This document shows, one piece after another, positions 29,731 to 37,800 of a DNA stretch of 38,372 nt. Under the pieces are notes generated by a model. The model was not told the origin of the DNA, did not search any database, and saw only the letters and a list, made by a program, of their open reading frames with translations. The stretch spans positions 1-38,372 of the forward strand of contig JBBQHA010000016.1 in NCBI GenBank assembly GCA_038323475.1. The letters run 5' to 3'. The position numbers were made by a program, and so were the translations under genes. The stretch comes from SZAS-103 sp038323475. GTDB taxonomy: Bacteria; Pseudomonadota; Gammaproteobacteria; Xanthomonadales; Xanthomonadaceae. Every line of letters starts with the position of its first letter. Position 1 is the stretch's first letter.

Positions 29731-32700
29731 TTAGCGCTTCGCACCGGGCGAGGCGGGAACGATCACGATGCGCGATGGCGCCGTGGTCGAACGACTCGCG
29801 CGCCCGTACATCAATTCGGCGACCGCCGGCGGTGCGAAGTAGTCGCCGGGTTGCACGGCCTGCGCGTAATAGAACACCTCGTGGGTTCCGGGCGGCAACT
29901 GCTCGGCGTAGATCTTCACGTCGTTCTGGCCGGTCTGGCGGCTGTCGAACCACCACGAGCCGAGGCCGCCGACCTGCCGGATATCCGCTCCACCGACACT
30001 GCTCAGGGAGATATCGCGCGAGACCAGCCCGCCCGGCACGATGTCGGTGATCGCGACGAAATGGCGGAAGGCCGGAACGTCCAGCACCAGCCGCACGCGG
30101 ACCCAATCGCCTTCGCGCAGCGACGTCTTCGCCAGTTCGACCCAGGCGCCGGCGCGCAGCACCTGGTAGCTGCGTTCCAGGCGCATCCCGACTGCGTGTG
30201 GCTTGGCCTGTTGCAGGTCGAGCTGATAGCGCAGTTCCGCCGAATAGTTCAGCGTCGCATCGGAGCTGTCCGTGCTTTGCAGGCGCAGGGTATCGGTTGC
30301 GCCAGCGGCCGGCAGCGCGAGCTTCTGCGACCACTCCGCCTGGTCCTGGTGCGGGGTCAGCGTCGCTGCATGGTTCGCCGCGCCGAGCGACAGCAGGACG
30401 GTGCGTTCACGGTCGTCGACGGGCATGCTGTTCGCGACCGCATGCAGCGCCATCAGGCATTGCGCGCTCGACTGCGTGTCCAGGCTTGCGGTGCCGCCGG
30501 AATACAGGTCCTGCAGCCCGCGCAGCAGCCCGCGCCGCGCCTGTTCGCCGTCGCTGCCCTTGTCGAGTTCGTACAGCGCAGTCACCACTCCGCACTGGTC
30601 GCGCAGGTCCGAGCCCATGAAGTAGGTGAAGTCGCGCTCGTCGTGGAGCACGCGCCGCAGTCCCTTCTGCACGCCGGCAGCGCGCAGGCGCTGGATGCCG
30701 GTTCGCGCCTGTTCGGCGAATTTCGGTTTGCGCGTGAGCGCGCGCACGAGTTCGCTGCGACCGTACCAACTCAGGTGCTCCCAGTTTTGCCAGAGCCGGT
30801 CCAGGGCGGCATTGTCGAGCGATCCCGGGTCGGTCAGCGCGCCCGCTGCCTGCGCCGCGGTTTCCCAGCGGACATCGTAGTCGCGGTCCGGCGCGCGCCG
30901 GCCAAGCTCGGACAGGGTGGACTTCACCGCGCGTTCCAGGTCGTCGCGGGTCTGCTTCGGCGGGTCGAATCCCAGCGTGTGCAATAGCCCGAAGCTGCGC
31001 AGGGTGTAGGCCGACAGCGCGGGATTGCCGGCATTGCTCCAGCCGCCGCCCTGGGCGATGAAGTAGCGGAAATTGCCGTCATCGGCCTGGAACGCGGGTG
31101 CGACGACCAGCGCATCGATGACTTCGGACTGCGCCTTCGGCCACAGCGTCTTGTCCTGGCCGGACGCGATCGCGAGCGCGGCACCGACGGCGCGGCTGAG
31201 AGTCTGTTCCCAGCAGCGATGCGGATAGTCGCGCAGGTCGCGCAGCCAGCCGTCGCGCCAGCCGTCGAAACCGCGGCGGACCTGCACGTCGAGCACCGGC
31301 GAACTCGCGCCGGCGGGCAGCGCTGGCAAAGCAAGGCTGAGCGCATCCGCGTCGATCCAGCCGGTCTGCGTCGTCACCTCGTCGCCCATGCGCGAAAGCA
31401 CCGCGACGCCGGACGACAGCCCGTCGCCGGAACCGGACTTGCCGGCGCGGGCGAGGATCTGCACGTCACCAGCTTCGGTCGGTGCGAACGCGATGCGTTG
31501 CGACAGTTCCGCGTTGCCGTCCACTGTGCCCTGCCGCGATTGCTGCAGCTTCACGCCCGCGCCTTCGGCCTGGACCGCGAGATCGACCGTCGCCTTCTGG
31601 GTGCCGTGGTTGCGCGCCGAAACGCTGGCCGTCGCCTGGTCGCCGACAAACAGCTGGCCCGGCACGCCCGTTCGCAACTCGATCGGCAGCGCCGTCTCCA
31701 GCGTCGTCTGCACGAGCGCGAAGCCATCGGTGTCGTCGCTCGCCCAGACCAGCACGCGCCAGCGGGTCAGGTTGTCGGGCAGGTGGATCTTCAGTTCCTT
31801 GGTTTCGCCAGCAGCCAGCGCGATATCCGGATTCCAGTAGGCGGAATCGGCGAACGCCCCGCGCATGCGCGGTGACGGCTTGCCGGTAGGCGTCGACCGG
31901 CTACGGACCGTTTTCAGGCCCGAGCCGTCGCTGAGGCTGACGTGGTTGATGACGTCGAACGTGGACGTCAGACCGGACTGCTCGACGTCGGCCCGGGTCA
32001 GCGTGGTGGCCGGCTGGGTGGGTCCAGTATCGACCGCGCGCTTGATGCGGTTGCCGGTGACTTCGACACGGTCGAGATTGCGCGCTTTTGGTGCCGGCGC
32101 GGACATTGGAGATGCCGTGTCGGTGATCACTGGCGGGCCGTGGCGCGAACCCGGCGCGACATAGAACGGATTCGCGAACGACGACCATCCTTCCAGTCCG
32201 TACCATGCAGCCCGATCCCAGGACTTCAGGCTGCCGAGCCAGCCGTCCCCGGCAGGGTCTGCGAACGCCTTCATGTCCTCGGCCTGCTGGTAGACCGAAT
32301 CGTCGACCAGGGCGATGGTCGCGTGGCGTGCGCTGACGGTGGTGTTGACGAGGCGCAGCACGATGTCCTCACCGGGCGCGGCGCGCGGACGATCCAGCGC
32401 AATCGCGATCGCGTCGCCATGCTGCTTCGGGATCTCGAGGTCGAGCGTCGCATCCAGCGTGTGCGACTGCGGTCCGTCCGGAGCAGACGCCGGGTCGCTC
32501 GCGCGGACCAGTGCGTGCAGGGTGACGCCCGGAGCCCAGGCGGTTCGTACCGGGACGTCGATATCCGCATCCACGGCGGACACGGCCTGCACCCAGTGAC
32601 TCACGACATGTCCGTATTCGAGGGTGAACAGCACGTTTGCCTTTGCGTACGGCTGGTGCAGCTTGACCCGTGCCGGCGCCGTGCCGTCCGCCGACGCGCG

Positions 32701-35514
32701 CAGCAGGCTCAGGGTCGCCTGCTCCTCGGGCTTGCTGGCGTCGGCCGGAGCGGCCGCGCCGATATAACGCGCAAACACGGTCGGGGCCGCGCCTTCGGCG
32801 GTCGCGCGGAACAGGTAGTAGCCCGTCTTCGGCGCGCGGAACGCACATGGCGAGGCTAGGCCGGCGGTCAGTGTGCAATGCCCGACAACCTCGGGCTTCG
32901 CAGTCGCGGCAGGGTCATCACCGGCCTCGATGCTGACCTGCACGGTCTGCCCCGCGATCGCATGGCCATCGTGGCTGATGACCACCGCTTCGAGTTGCGG
33001 ATCGCGGTCGATCGGCATCCACCACTGCGCCGCCTTCAGGCCGACATAGCGCGCGTATTGCGCGTCGTTCACCTCGGCCAGCGGGCTGGTCGCGCTGGCC
33101 TTGCCGGGAATGCTGATCGACGCATTGAATTGCAGGACGCCGAACGGATACGCGCTGCCGTTGTCCGCCGGGGTCGCGGCGGGCAGGTGCAGGGTGAAGC
33201 GCGCCTTGCCATCGCGATCGGTCAAGGCCGGTGTCGTTACCCCGAGCAGGGGATCGCTGGCGCGGCCGGAAGTCTGGTTGACGAACGGATTGATGAAGGT
33301 ATACCCCGCGAACTCGGGGTAGGCGTCTTCCAGTCGTTTCGGCGCCAGCACTCCGGTGAAACGGACCGCCACGTTCGCTGCGGCATCGCCGGAAAAATAG
33401 CCGCCCTCGAGTTGCAGGCCGATATCCTGGCCGGCCAGCACCGCCTTGCGGTCGGCCTTGAGCTCCGCCCACAGCGATTGCGCTTCGAAACGCGCGACCT
33501 GGAAACATGCCCCCTGCATCGGTTCGTAGCGGTTCGCTTCCGCGTCGCTGTTGCTGGCGCTGATGCAGTAGTCGTTGTCCGGGAGCAGTGCGGGCAGATG
33601 CAACTGTCCGGAGATGCTGCCCTGTCCATCCAGCGTCGCCGGCCAGGTCTGCAGGGTCTTGTAGTCGTCCGAACGCAGGCTCAGGGTGACCTTGTCCTTG
33701 CCGGTTCCGAGCAGGTGGTTGCCTTTGCGCTGGCGCAACCAGACCCGGTAACTGACCGTCTCGCCGGGCCGGTACAGGGGGCGCTCGCTGACCCCGAAAT
33801 TGCGCGTGGCGTTGTCGTAGAACCGGCTGTAGGAACGATGCGCAGCGTCGTAACGCTGCAGCGAGGAAACCCGGTCGTTGTAGTCCAGCACCGGGACGAT
33901 CGTCCGCTGGCCGCCCTGGGTAACGCGCACCATGCGTTGCGCGGGATCGCTGCCGGTATACGCGGGCACGCCGAGCAGGGCCACGCCATCGGCGTCGGTT
34001 GTGGCCTTGCCGAGCAGGCGCTCATGGCCTGCGCCGGTGGGGTCGACTGCCAGCAGTTCCACCGTCGCCCCGGCCAGGTTGCGGCTTTCGCCCCAACTGC
34101 TCGCCCAGACCAGCAACTGGTCGCCAGCATCGCTGACGAGGACATTGAACGGTGCGTACGCGATGGCATAGGCCAGGTTCTGGTCGTCCTGTGCGCCGGC
34201 GAGCACGAGGCCGCCATGCTCGCGAATTGCGTCGGATGTGTTCGGCAGCTGGATCCGGCGCAGCGTGTTGCGCGCCCCGGAGCCGCTCAGCTGCGAAGCC
34301 TGCTTCTGCTCCTTGTCGCCGATGCTCATGCGCACCAGCCACGGGCCGCGCGCGACATTGCGCGCAGTCACCGCCGGCAACGCCACCGACCCGACCGCAG
34401 CGACCAGCACGTTCGGCTTGATCGCGATGCTGCGCGGATAGTCGCCGATGGCGAGTGCGAGGCGGATGGGCGCGGCGAGGCGGGAACCATCCTCGGCGGT
34501 GAGGTCGTTCGGCAGAGCGACATTGAGGCGCGACGCCGCCGCGGTCGATTTCAGGTACAGCGGTGCGTTCGGCGCATGCTTGGGATCATTGCCTGTGTCG
34601 TACTCGTAGTTCCAGTAGGCCTGCACATCCTTCTGTTCGATCAGCGTCGACCCATTCGGCAGGGACGCCTGGATCGCGGCAATCGCAGCGGCGCTGGGCG
34701 CACGCGAGAAATACAGCGCGATCGGATGTTCCGGGGCGCATTCCAGCGCAAGCGGCGTGCCCGGAACATGCGGGACGCGTTTCGTGTTGTAGGCCGGCGG
34801 GTCGCAGACGGCGTCGCGCAGGCGGAACGGCTCGTTGACCAGCGCGGTGAGCACGACCTGATTCTGTGTGCCCGGGAGCGGTCCCTCGGTGCTTTTCAGC
34901 CCCGGCCCCACGTGCACGCGCAGCAGGCCGCTCTCCGTCGGCCGATCCAGCAGTTCCAGTTCGTATGCGTGTCCCTGGCCATAGACCTCGAAGTTCCTGT
35001 TCCCCGGTTGCGGGACGATCCGGAAACGCAGGGCGCGGTCGCCGAGCTTCACCGAAACGACCTGGGCGATCGCCTCGGGAGTCAGGTCCACCTGCGCATC
35101 GAGACGGATGCGCGGCATCCCCGCTGACCAATCCATGGCCGACGCGCTCAGGGTCGGGATCGTGGTGACCGCCTCCGCAACGCCTGGCGGCAGCTCGACG
35201 CCGGCCTGCGAGAACAGTCCGTGGCCGATCGCCAGGTGGTATGTGCTCGCCATCCGGAACAGCGGCGCGCGGTTCGGAGTGAGGCATTGCAATGTGGTGT
35301 CGTCGTCCCACGTCCACTGGCAGGCGACGTCGGGCTCGATGCGCACGACGCTGGAATTGCCCGCTTCGTTCCAGGTCAGCATCGGCTGGTCGAACGTCAG
35401 TGTGATGCTGTTGCTGTCCGCGGTTGCGCCGGTGATCTTTGGTGGCGCTGGCGTCGCCGCGCTGGCGAATGGCGAAACGCAGCAGAACAACGCGGCGAGG
35501 GCGAACAGGCGCAT
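29731..35514 (-). CDS. Alpha-2-macroglobulin family protein with thioester motif and plug-like bait
   Basis: This 1927-residue periplasmic or secreted protease trap is larger than E. coli YfhM (about 1650). It has a cleavable signal (MRLFALAALFCCVSPFASA) and no lipobox, so it is not a lipoprotein like YfhM. MG-type beta domains occupy the first 1000 residues, including the MG2-like GVSERPLYRPGETVSYRVWL. The alpha-2-macroglobulin core follows: TIALVDDSVYQQAEDMKAF, then FADSAYWNPDIALAAGETKE and LPDNLTRWRVLVWASD. The thioester motif is Cys1434-Trp-Glu-Gln in DYPHRCWEQTLSRAVGAA. The helical thioester domain and receptor-type end (GSWWFDSRQTGQNDVKIYAE, HEVFYYAQAVQPGDYFAPPA) complete it. Residues 1147-1203, in the bait position, resemble a TonB-dependent-receptor plug (separate entry). 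No pbpC partner is adjacent; a CPBP protease lies just upstream. AAGGA precedes the ATG. Confidence 0.93.
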   Translation of the reverse strand: MRLFALAALFCCVSPFASAATPAPPKITGATADSNSITLTFDQPMLTWNEAGNSSVVRIEPDVACQWTWDDDTTLQCLTPNRAPLFRMASTYHLAIGHGLFSQAGVELPPGVAEAVTTIPTLSASAMDWSAGMPRIRLDAQVDLTPEAIAQVVSVKLGDRALRFRIVPQPGNRNFEVYGQGHAYELELLDRPTESGLLRVHVGPGLKSTEGPLPGTQNQVVLTALVNEPFRLRDAVCDPPAYNTKRVPHVPGTPLALECAPEHPIALYFSRAPSAAAIAAIQASLPNGSTLIEQKDVQAYWNYEYDTGNDPKHAPNAPLYLKSTAAASRLNVALPNDLTAEDGSRLAAPIRLALAIGDYPRSIAIKPNVLVAAVGSVALPAVTARNVARGPWLVRMSIGDKEQKQASQLSGSGARNTLRRIQLPNTSDAIREHGGLVLAGAQDDQNLAYAIAYAPFNVLVSDAGDQLLVWASSWGESRNLAGATVELLAVDPTGAGHERLLGKATTDADGVALLGVPAYTGSDPAQRMVRVTQGGQRTIVPVLDYNDRVSSLQRYDAAHRSYSRFYDNATRNFGVSERPLYRPGETVSYRVWLRQRKGNHLLGTGKDKVTLSLRSDDYKTLQTWPATLDGQGSISGQLHLPALLPDNDYCISASNSDAEANRYEPMQGACFQVARFEAQSLWAELKADRKAVLAGQDIGLQLEGGYFSGDAAANVAVRFTGVLAPKRLEDAYPEFAGYTFINPFVNQTSGRASDPLLGVTTPALTDRDGKARFTLHLPAATPADNGSAYPFGVLQFNASISIPGKASATSPLAEVNDAQYARYVGLKAAQWWMPIDRDPQLEAVVISHDGHAIAGQTVQVSIEAGDDPAATAKPEVVGHCTLTAGLASPCAFRAPKTGYYLFRATAEGAAPTVFARYIGAAAPADASKPEEQATLSLLRASADGTAPARVKLHQPYAKANVLFTLEYGHVVSHWVQAVSAVDADIDVPVRTAWAPGVTLHALVRASDPASAPDGPQSHTLDATLDLEIPKQHGDAIAIALDRPRAAPGEDIVLRLVNTTVSARHATIALVDDSVYQQAEDMKAFADPAGDGWLGSLKSWDRAAWYGLEGWSSFANPFYVAPGSRHGPPVITDTASPMSAPAPKARNLDRVEVTGNRIKRAVDTGPTQPATTLTRADVEQSGLTSTFDVINHVSLSDGSGLKTVRSRSTPTGKPSPRMRGAFADSAYWNPDIALAAGETKELKIHLPDNLTRWRVLVWASDDTDGFALVQTTLETALPIELRTGVPGQLFVGDQATASVSARNHGTQKATVDLAVQAEGAGVKLQQSRQGTVDGNAELSQRIAFAPTEAGDVQILARAGKSGSGDGLSSGVAVLSRMGDEVTTQTGWIDADALSLALPALPAGASSPVLDVQVRRGFDGWRDGWLRDLRDYPHRCWEQTLSRAVGAALAIASGQDKTLWPKAQSEVIDALVVAPAFQADDGNFRYFIAQGGGWSNAGNPALSAYTLRSFGLLHTLGFDPPKQTRDDLERAVKSTLSELGRRAPDRDYDVRWETAAQAAGALTDPGSLDNAALDRLWQNWEHLSWYGRSELVRALTRKPKFAEQARTGIQRLRAAGVQKGLRRVLHDERDFTYFMGSDLRDQCGVVTALYELDKGSDGEQARRGLLRGLQDLYSGGTASLDTQSSAQCLMALHAVANSMPVDDRERTVLLSLGAANHAATLTPHQDQAEWSQKLALPAAGATDTLRLQSTDSSDATLNYSAELRYQLDLQQAKPHAVGMRLERSYQVLRAGAWVELAKTSLREGDWVRVRLVLDVPAFRHFVAITDIVPGGLVSRDISLSSVGGADIRQVGGLGSWWFDSRQTGQNDVKIYAEQLPPGTHEVFYYAQAVQPGDYFAPPAVAELMYGRASRSTTAPSRIVIVPASPGAKR
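31906..32076 (-). other. TonB-receptor plug-like segment in the macroglobulin bait region
   Basis: Residues 1147-1203 read LDRVEVTGNRIKRAVDTGPT, then QPATTLTRADVEQSGLTSTF and DVINHVSLSDGSGLKTV. This fits the start of TonB-dependent receptor plugs (RVEVTGSRIKR ... P-x-x-x-LTR-x-DIE-x-SG-x-T-x-x-DVI). It lies between the MG domain (VDDSVYQQAEDM) and FADSAYWNP, the exact place of the protease-sensitive bait. Flanks are Arg/Lys/Ser/Pro-rich. Homology is judged by eye. Confidence 0.65.
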
Positions 35515-35595
35515 GGCGATCCTTGCGAAGCCGCGAAGCCGGCGTCTGCCCCATTGAACCGCGAAACGCTGCGGAAGTGTCGGGAATCGGCTGGA

Positions 35596-36306
35596 TCAAT
35601 GGAGTACGAGATGGGCCACGTCGGCTTCGATATTCCAGTAGATGAGTGCGAGCGCCACCACGTCGAAGGATGCATGCGCGCACATCAGCATCCACAGCCG
35701 GCCGGTCGCGGCGAAGATCGTGCCGAACACGAGGCCGGTGATCGTCGCCTGTTCGGCGCCGGCGAGTCCCTGGTCGGCGTAGTGGGCCCAGCCGAACAGG
35801 GCGGAGGTGAGCAGCACGATGAAGATCTTTGCGGCGGACCCGGTGCCGAACAGCTTGCCAAGGCGCTCGAACAGATAACCGCGGAACACGGTCTCCTCGC
35901 CGAAGCCAGCGCCCACGATCACCGCGTACAACATGACCGCCAGTGCAGCCGGGTTGCCCGCCACGAAGTGGTACGCCTGGTTGACCGGATCGGCGCCAAG
36001 CAGCGGCATCACGATCGCCTTCATCAGCAACTTGAACGCGGCGCCGAACCCGATGCCGATGGCCAGGTCGAGCATCCAGCTCTTCGGTCGCACGTAGCCG
36101 ATCTCGCGCCACGGGGTGCGCGATCGCCAAGCCCATGCCAGGACGAGGATGGCGGTCAATGGCTTGAAGACGGCATCCGCGAACAGGATGACCGGAATCG
36201 CGAGCAGTCCGATCGGGCCGAATCCGCGCAGGCGCGCAGCGAACCGGTCGTCCGGAGCCACGACGGCCGGCGCTGGCTGCGGCAGATTGGAGGCGTCGTT
36301 CGTCAT
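35596..36306 (-). CDS. CPBP family intramembrane glutamic protease
   Basis: This 236-residue protein has about eight hydrophobic segments and all CPBP (Abi/CAAX protease) motifs: GEETVFRGYLFERLGKLFG with Glu137, Glu138 and Arg142, FGWAHY with His175, and the final CAHASFDVVALALIYWN with His211. The family includes Rce1-like proteases and bacteriocin self-immunity proteins; the substrate here is unknown. It lies 81 bases before the alpha-2-macroglobulin gene on the same strand, so a shared envelope-protection role is possible. The cytoplasmic N terminus (about 28 residues) is Pro/Ala-rich. Confidence 0.92.
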   Translation of the reverse strand: MTNDASNLPQPAPAVVAPDDRFAARLRGFGPIGLLAIPVILFADAVFKPLTAILVLAWAWRSRTPWREIGYVRPKSWMLDLAIGIGFGAAFKLLMKAIVMPLLGADPVNQAYHFVAGNPAALAVMLYAVIVGAGFGEETVFRGYLFERLGKLFGTGSAAKIFIVLLTSALFGWAHYADQGLAGAEQATITGLVFGTIFAATGRLWMLMCAHASFDVVALALIYWNIEADVAHLVLH

Positions 36307-36385
36307 CTCCGGTTCCGGCTGTGCGCATGCCGAGGGACAGCTGTGGAGGAAGGCCGCGAAGGCCGGTCAGGGGCGCGAATTGCTC

Positions 36386-36757
36386 CTAGCCGACTCCGTT
36401 GAACTGCAGCCGGTAGAACATCTTCGTCTGCAGGTCGTACCTGATCTGGAAGAAACACGGTCCGCCGTCGTCCACCAGCACGAACTGCTGCGGGTCCGCT
36501 TCGTCCTGCGACTGGCAGAGCGCACTGATGTAGATGAACTTCCGCGAGTGGTGTTTGCGTCCCTGGTACTGGAACGAGTAGCTCGACCAGTCCGGCAGCG
36601 TCACATGCTGCGCGGCCGCCTGCTGCTTCACGTAGCCCTCGAGGCTGCCGTGGACTTCGTCGAATTGCTCCGCGGTCGGAGTCCAGATGCCGCCAGGCAC
36701 GGAAACCCACGCGCCGACGGCGATTGCTGCTGCAGCGACTGCACCCAGGAGAGTCAT
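36386..36757 (-). CDS. Hypothetical membrane-anchored protein
   Basis: I do not recognise this 123-residue protein. ATG 36757 is preferred: it opens with MTLLGAVAAAAIAVGAWVSV, one signal or anchor helix, and AGG lies six bases before it; ATG 36820 would prefix 21 His/Arg-rich residues. The rest (LPDWSSYSFQYQGRKHHSRK, FVLVDDGGPCFFQIRYDLQT) looks like a small periplasmic beta domain with two Cys residues that may form a disulfide. The gene ends in TAG. It is followed on the same strand by the CPBP protease after 79 bases. Confidence 0.72.
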   Translation of the reverse strand: MTLLGAVAAAAIAVGAWVSVPGGIWTPTAEQFDEVHGSLEGYVKQQAAAQHVTLPDWSSYSFQYQGRKHHSRKFIYISALCQSQDEADPQQFVLVDDGGPCFFQIRYDLQTKMFYRLQFNGVG

Positions 36758-36960
36758 GACGGCCTGCGCATGATGGACATGCACGCGATGCTCATCCCCG
36801 CGTCCGCGCAAGTCAATCAATCAGGGAAATCCCACGGTTGGACGAGATGTTTCCTGATGTCGCAAGGGCAGGCGTTCTTCCAGGCTGCCATTCAGTTCAT
36901 GGATTCGGATTGACATGGCCCATCCGACGCATGGTTTCAGGAAAAAATTTCCCCTTGGTC

Positions 36961-36986
36961 GTGGGAGGGCCGTCCCGGCCCGAATC
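36961..36986 (+). repeat. REP element upstream of the RAYT gene
   Basis: The sequence begins GTGGGA, then the hairpin GGGCCG-TCC-CGGCCC (36967-36981) and GAATCG. The GTGG head followed by a hairpin is the REP layout recognised by RAYT transposases. A near-identical copy in the same orientation lies at 37529, after the transposase core. Confidence 0.8.
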
Positions 36987-36987
36987 G

Positions 36988-37800
36988 ATGAGTAGGCGTG
37001 CAATCAGCACTCCTGCGCGATCATGCAGCCTGCGTCGCGGCCGCGTCAGCATTCCTGGGCAGACCTATCTGTTGACGACGAACTGCCTCGGGCGCCAGCC
37101 GCTGTTGATGACGTCAGATGCTGCAGGGCTGGTTCTGGATAGTCTCGAATGGCTGGATACACAGGGCCGCATTGTCCTGCATGGTGCCGTCGCGATGCCG
37201 GATCATCTGCATTTTGTCGCCGATCTGGCCGATCGGTCTCTCGATCGTGTGATGCATGGTTTCAAGGGGTACACGGCACATGCCATCAACCGACTGCTCG
37301 CGCGACGTGGCGCGGTCTGGCAAGACGGATTCCACGATCATGCATTGCGCACAGAGGAGTCCGTGAGAGATGCACTCATGTACTGTCTGGCGAACCCGGT
37401 CCGAAGAGGCCTGGTGACGGAGTTCCATCAGTATCCGCATTGGCGATGTCGCTGGAATGTGCAGGATTCGCGGCCAGAGGCCGCTCCCACAGGTTGTTCC
37501 AGCGCATGCAGATGGAAAGATGATTCCTGTGGGAGGGCCGTCCCGGCCCGAGTCGCGGACTGGGTCCACGCATTGACACCGCCATCGCGCTCGGAAACGA
37601 TGGCCGTTCTCTGCATGGGTGCGGCCCTGGCCAGCCATTCGGCCGTTGCAAGCCCGCCGCACGTGCAGCTCGACCCAGGGGACGCATCGCATGAAACCGG
37701 TCACCGAACTGCTCGCGCAATACCATCCCGAGCATCCGCTCGAGGAAGCCTCGACGATCCCGTCGTCGTGGTACGTGGACGAACGCATCCTCGACCTTGA
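36988..37800 (+). CDS. REP-associated tyrosine transposase (RAYT, Y1/HUH type)
   Basis: This is a member of the IS200-related RAYT family that nicks and moves REP elements. The core (residues 1-160) has IPGQTYLLTTNCLGRQPLLM, the HUH motif PDHLHFVADL (His73, His75), a helix GFKGYTAHAINRLLARRGAV, WQDGFHDHALRTEESVRDAL, and the catalytic Tyr132 in MYCLANPVRRGLVTEFHQYP. The family normally stops soon after WRCRWNV. Here no stop occurs, and the frame runs on for about 110 residues through an inverted REP pair and 110 bases into the Rieske gene, so this C-terminal extension is probably not functional and may reflect loss of the original stop. The ATG at 36988 abuts the upstream REP; an earlier start in the same frame is possible. 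Confidence 0.85.
   Translation: MSRRAISTPARSCSLRRGRVSIPGQTYLLTTNCLGRQPLLMTSDAAGLVLDSLEWLDTQGRIVLHGAVAMPDHLHFVADLADRSLDRVMHGFKGYTAHAINRLLARRGAVWQDGFHDHALRTEESVRDALMYCLANPVRRGLVTEFHQYPHWRCRWNVQDSRPEAAPTGCSSACRWKDDSCGRAVPARVADWVHALTPPSRSETMAVLCMGAALASHSAVASPPHVQLDPGDASHETGHRTARAIPSRASARGSLDDPVVVVRGRTHPRP
37469..37557. repeat. Inverted REP pair (REPIN-like) after the RAYT core
   Basis: The left REP (37469-37493) reads on the minus strand CCTGTGGGAGCGGCCTCTGG, then CCGCG. The right REP (37529-37557) reads GTGGGAGGGCCGTCCCGGCC on the plus strand, like the copy at 36961. They face each other across about 35 bases, a REPIN arrangement. They lie inside the run-on part of the transposase reading frame. 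Confidence 0.8.
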
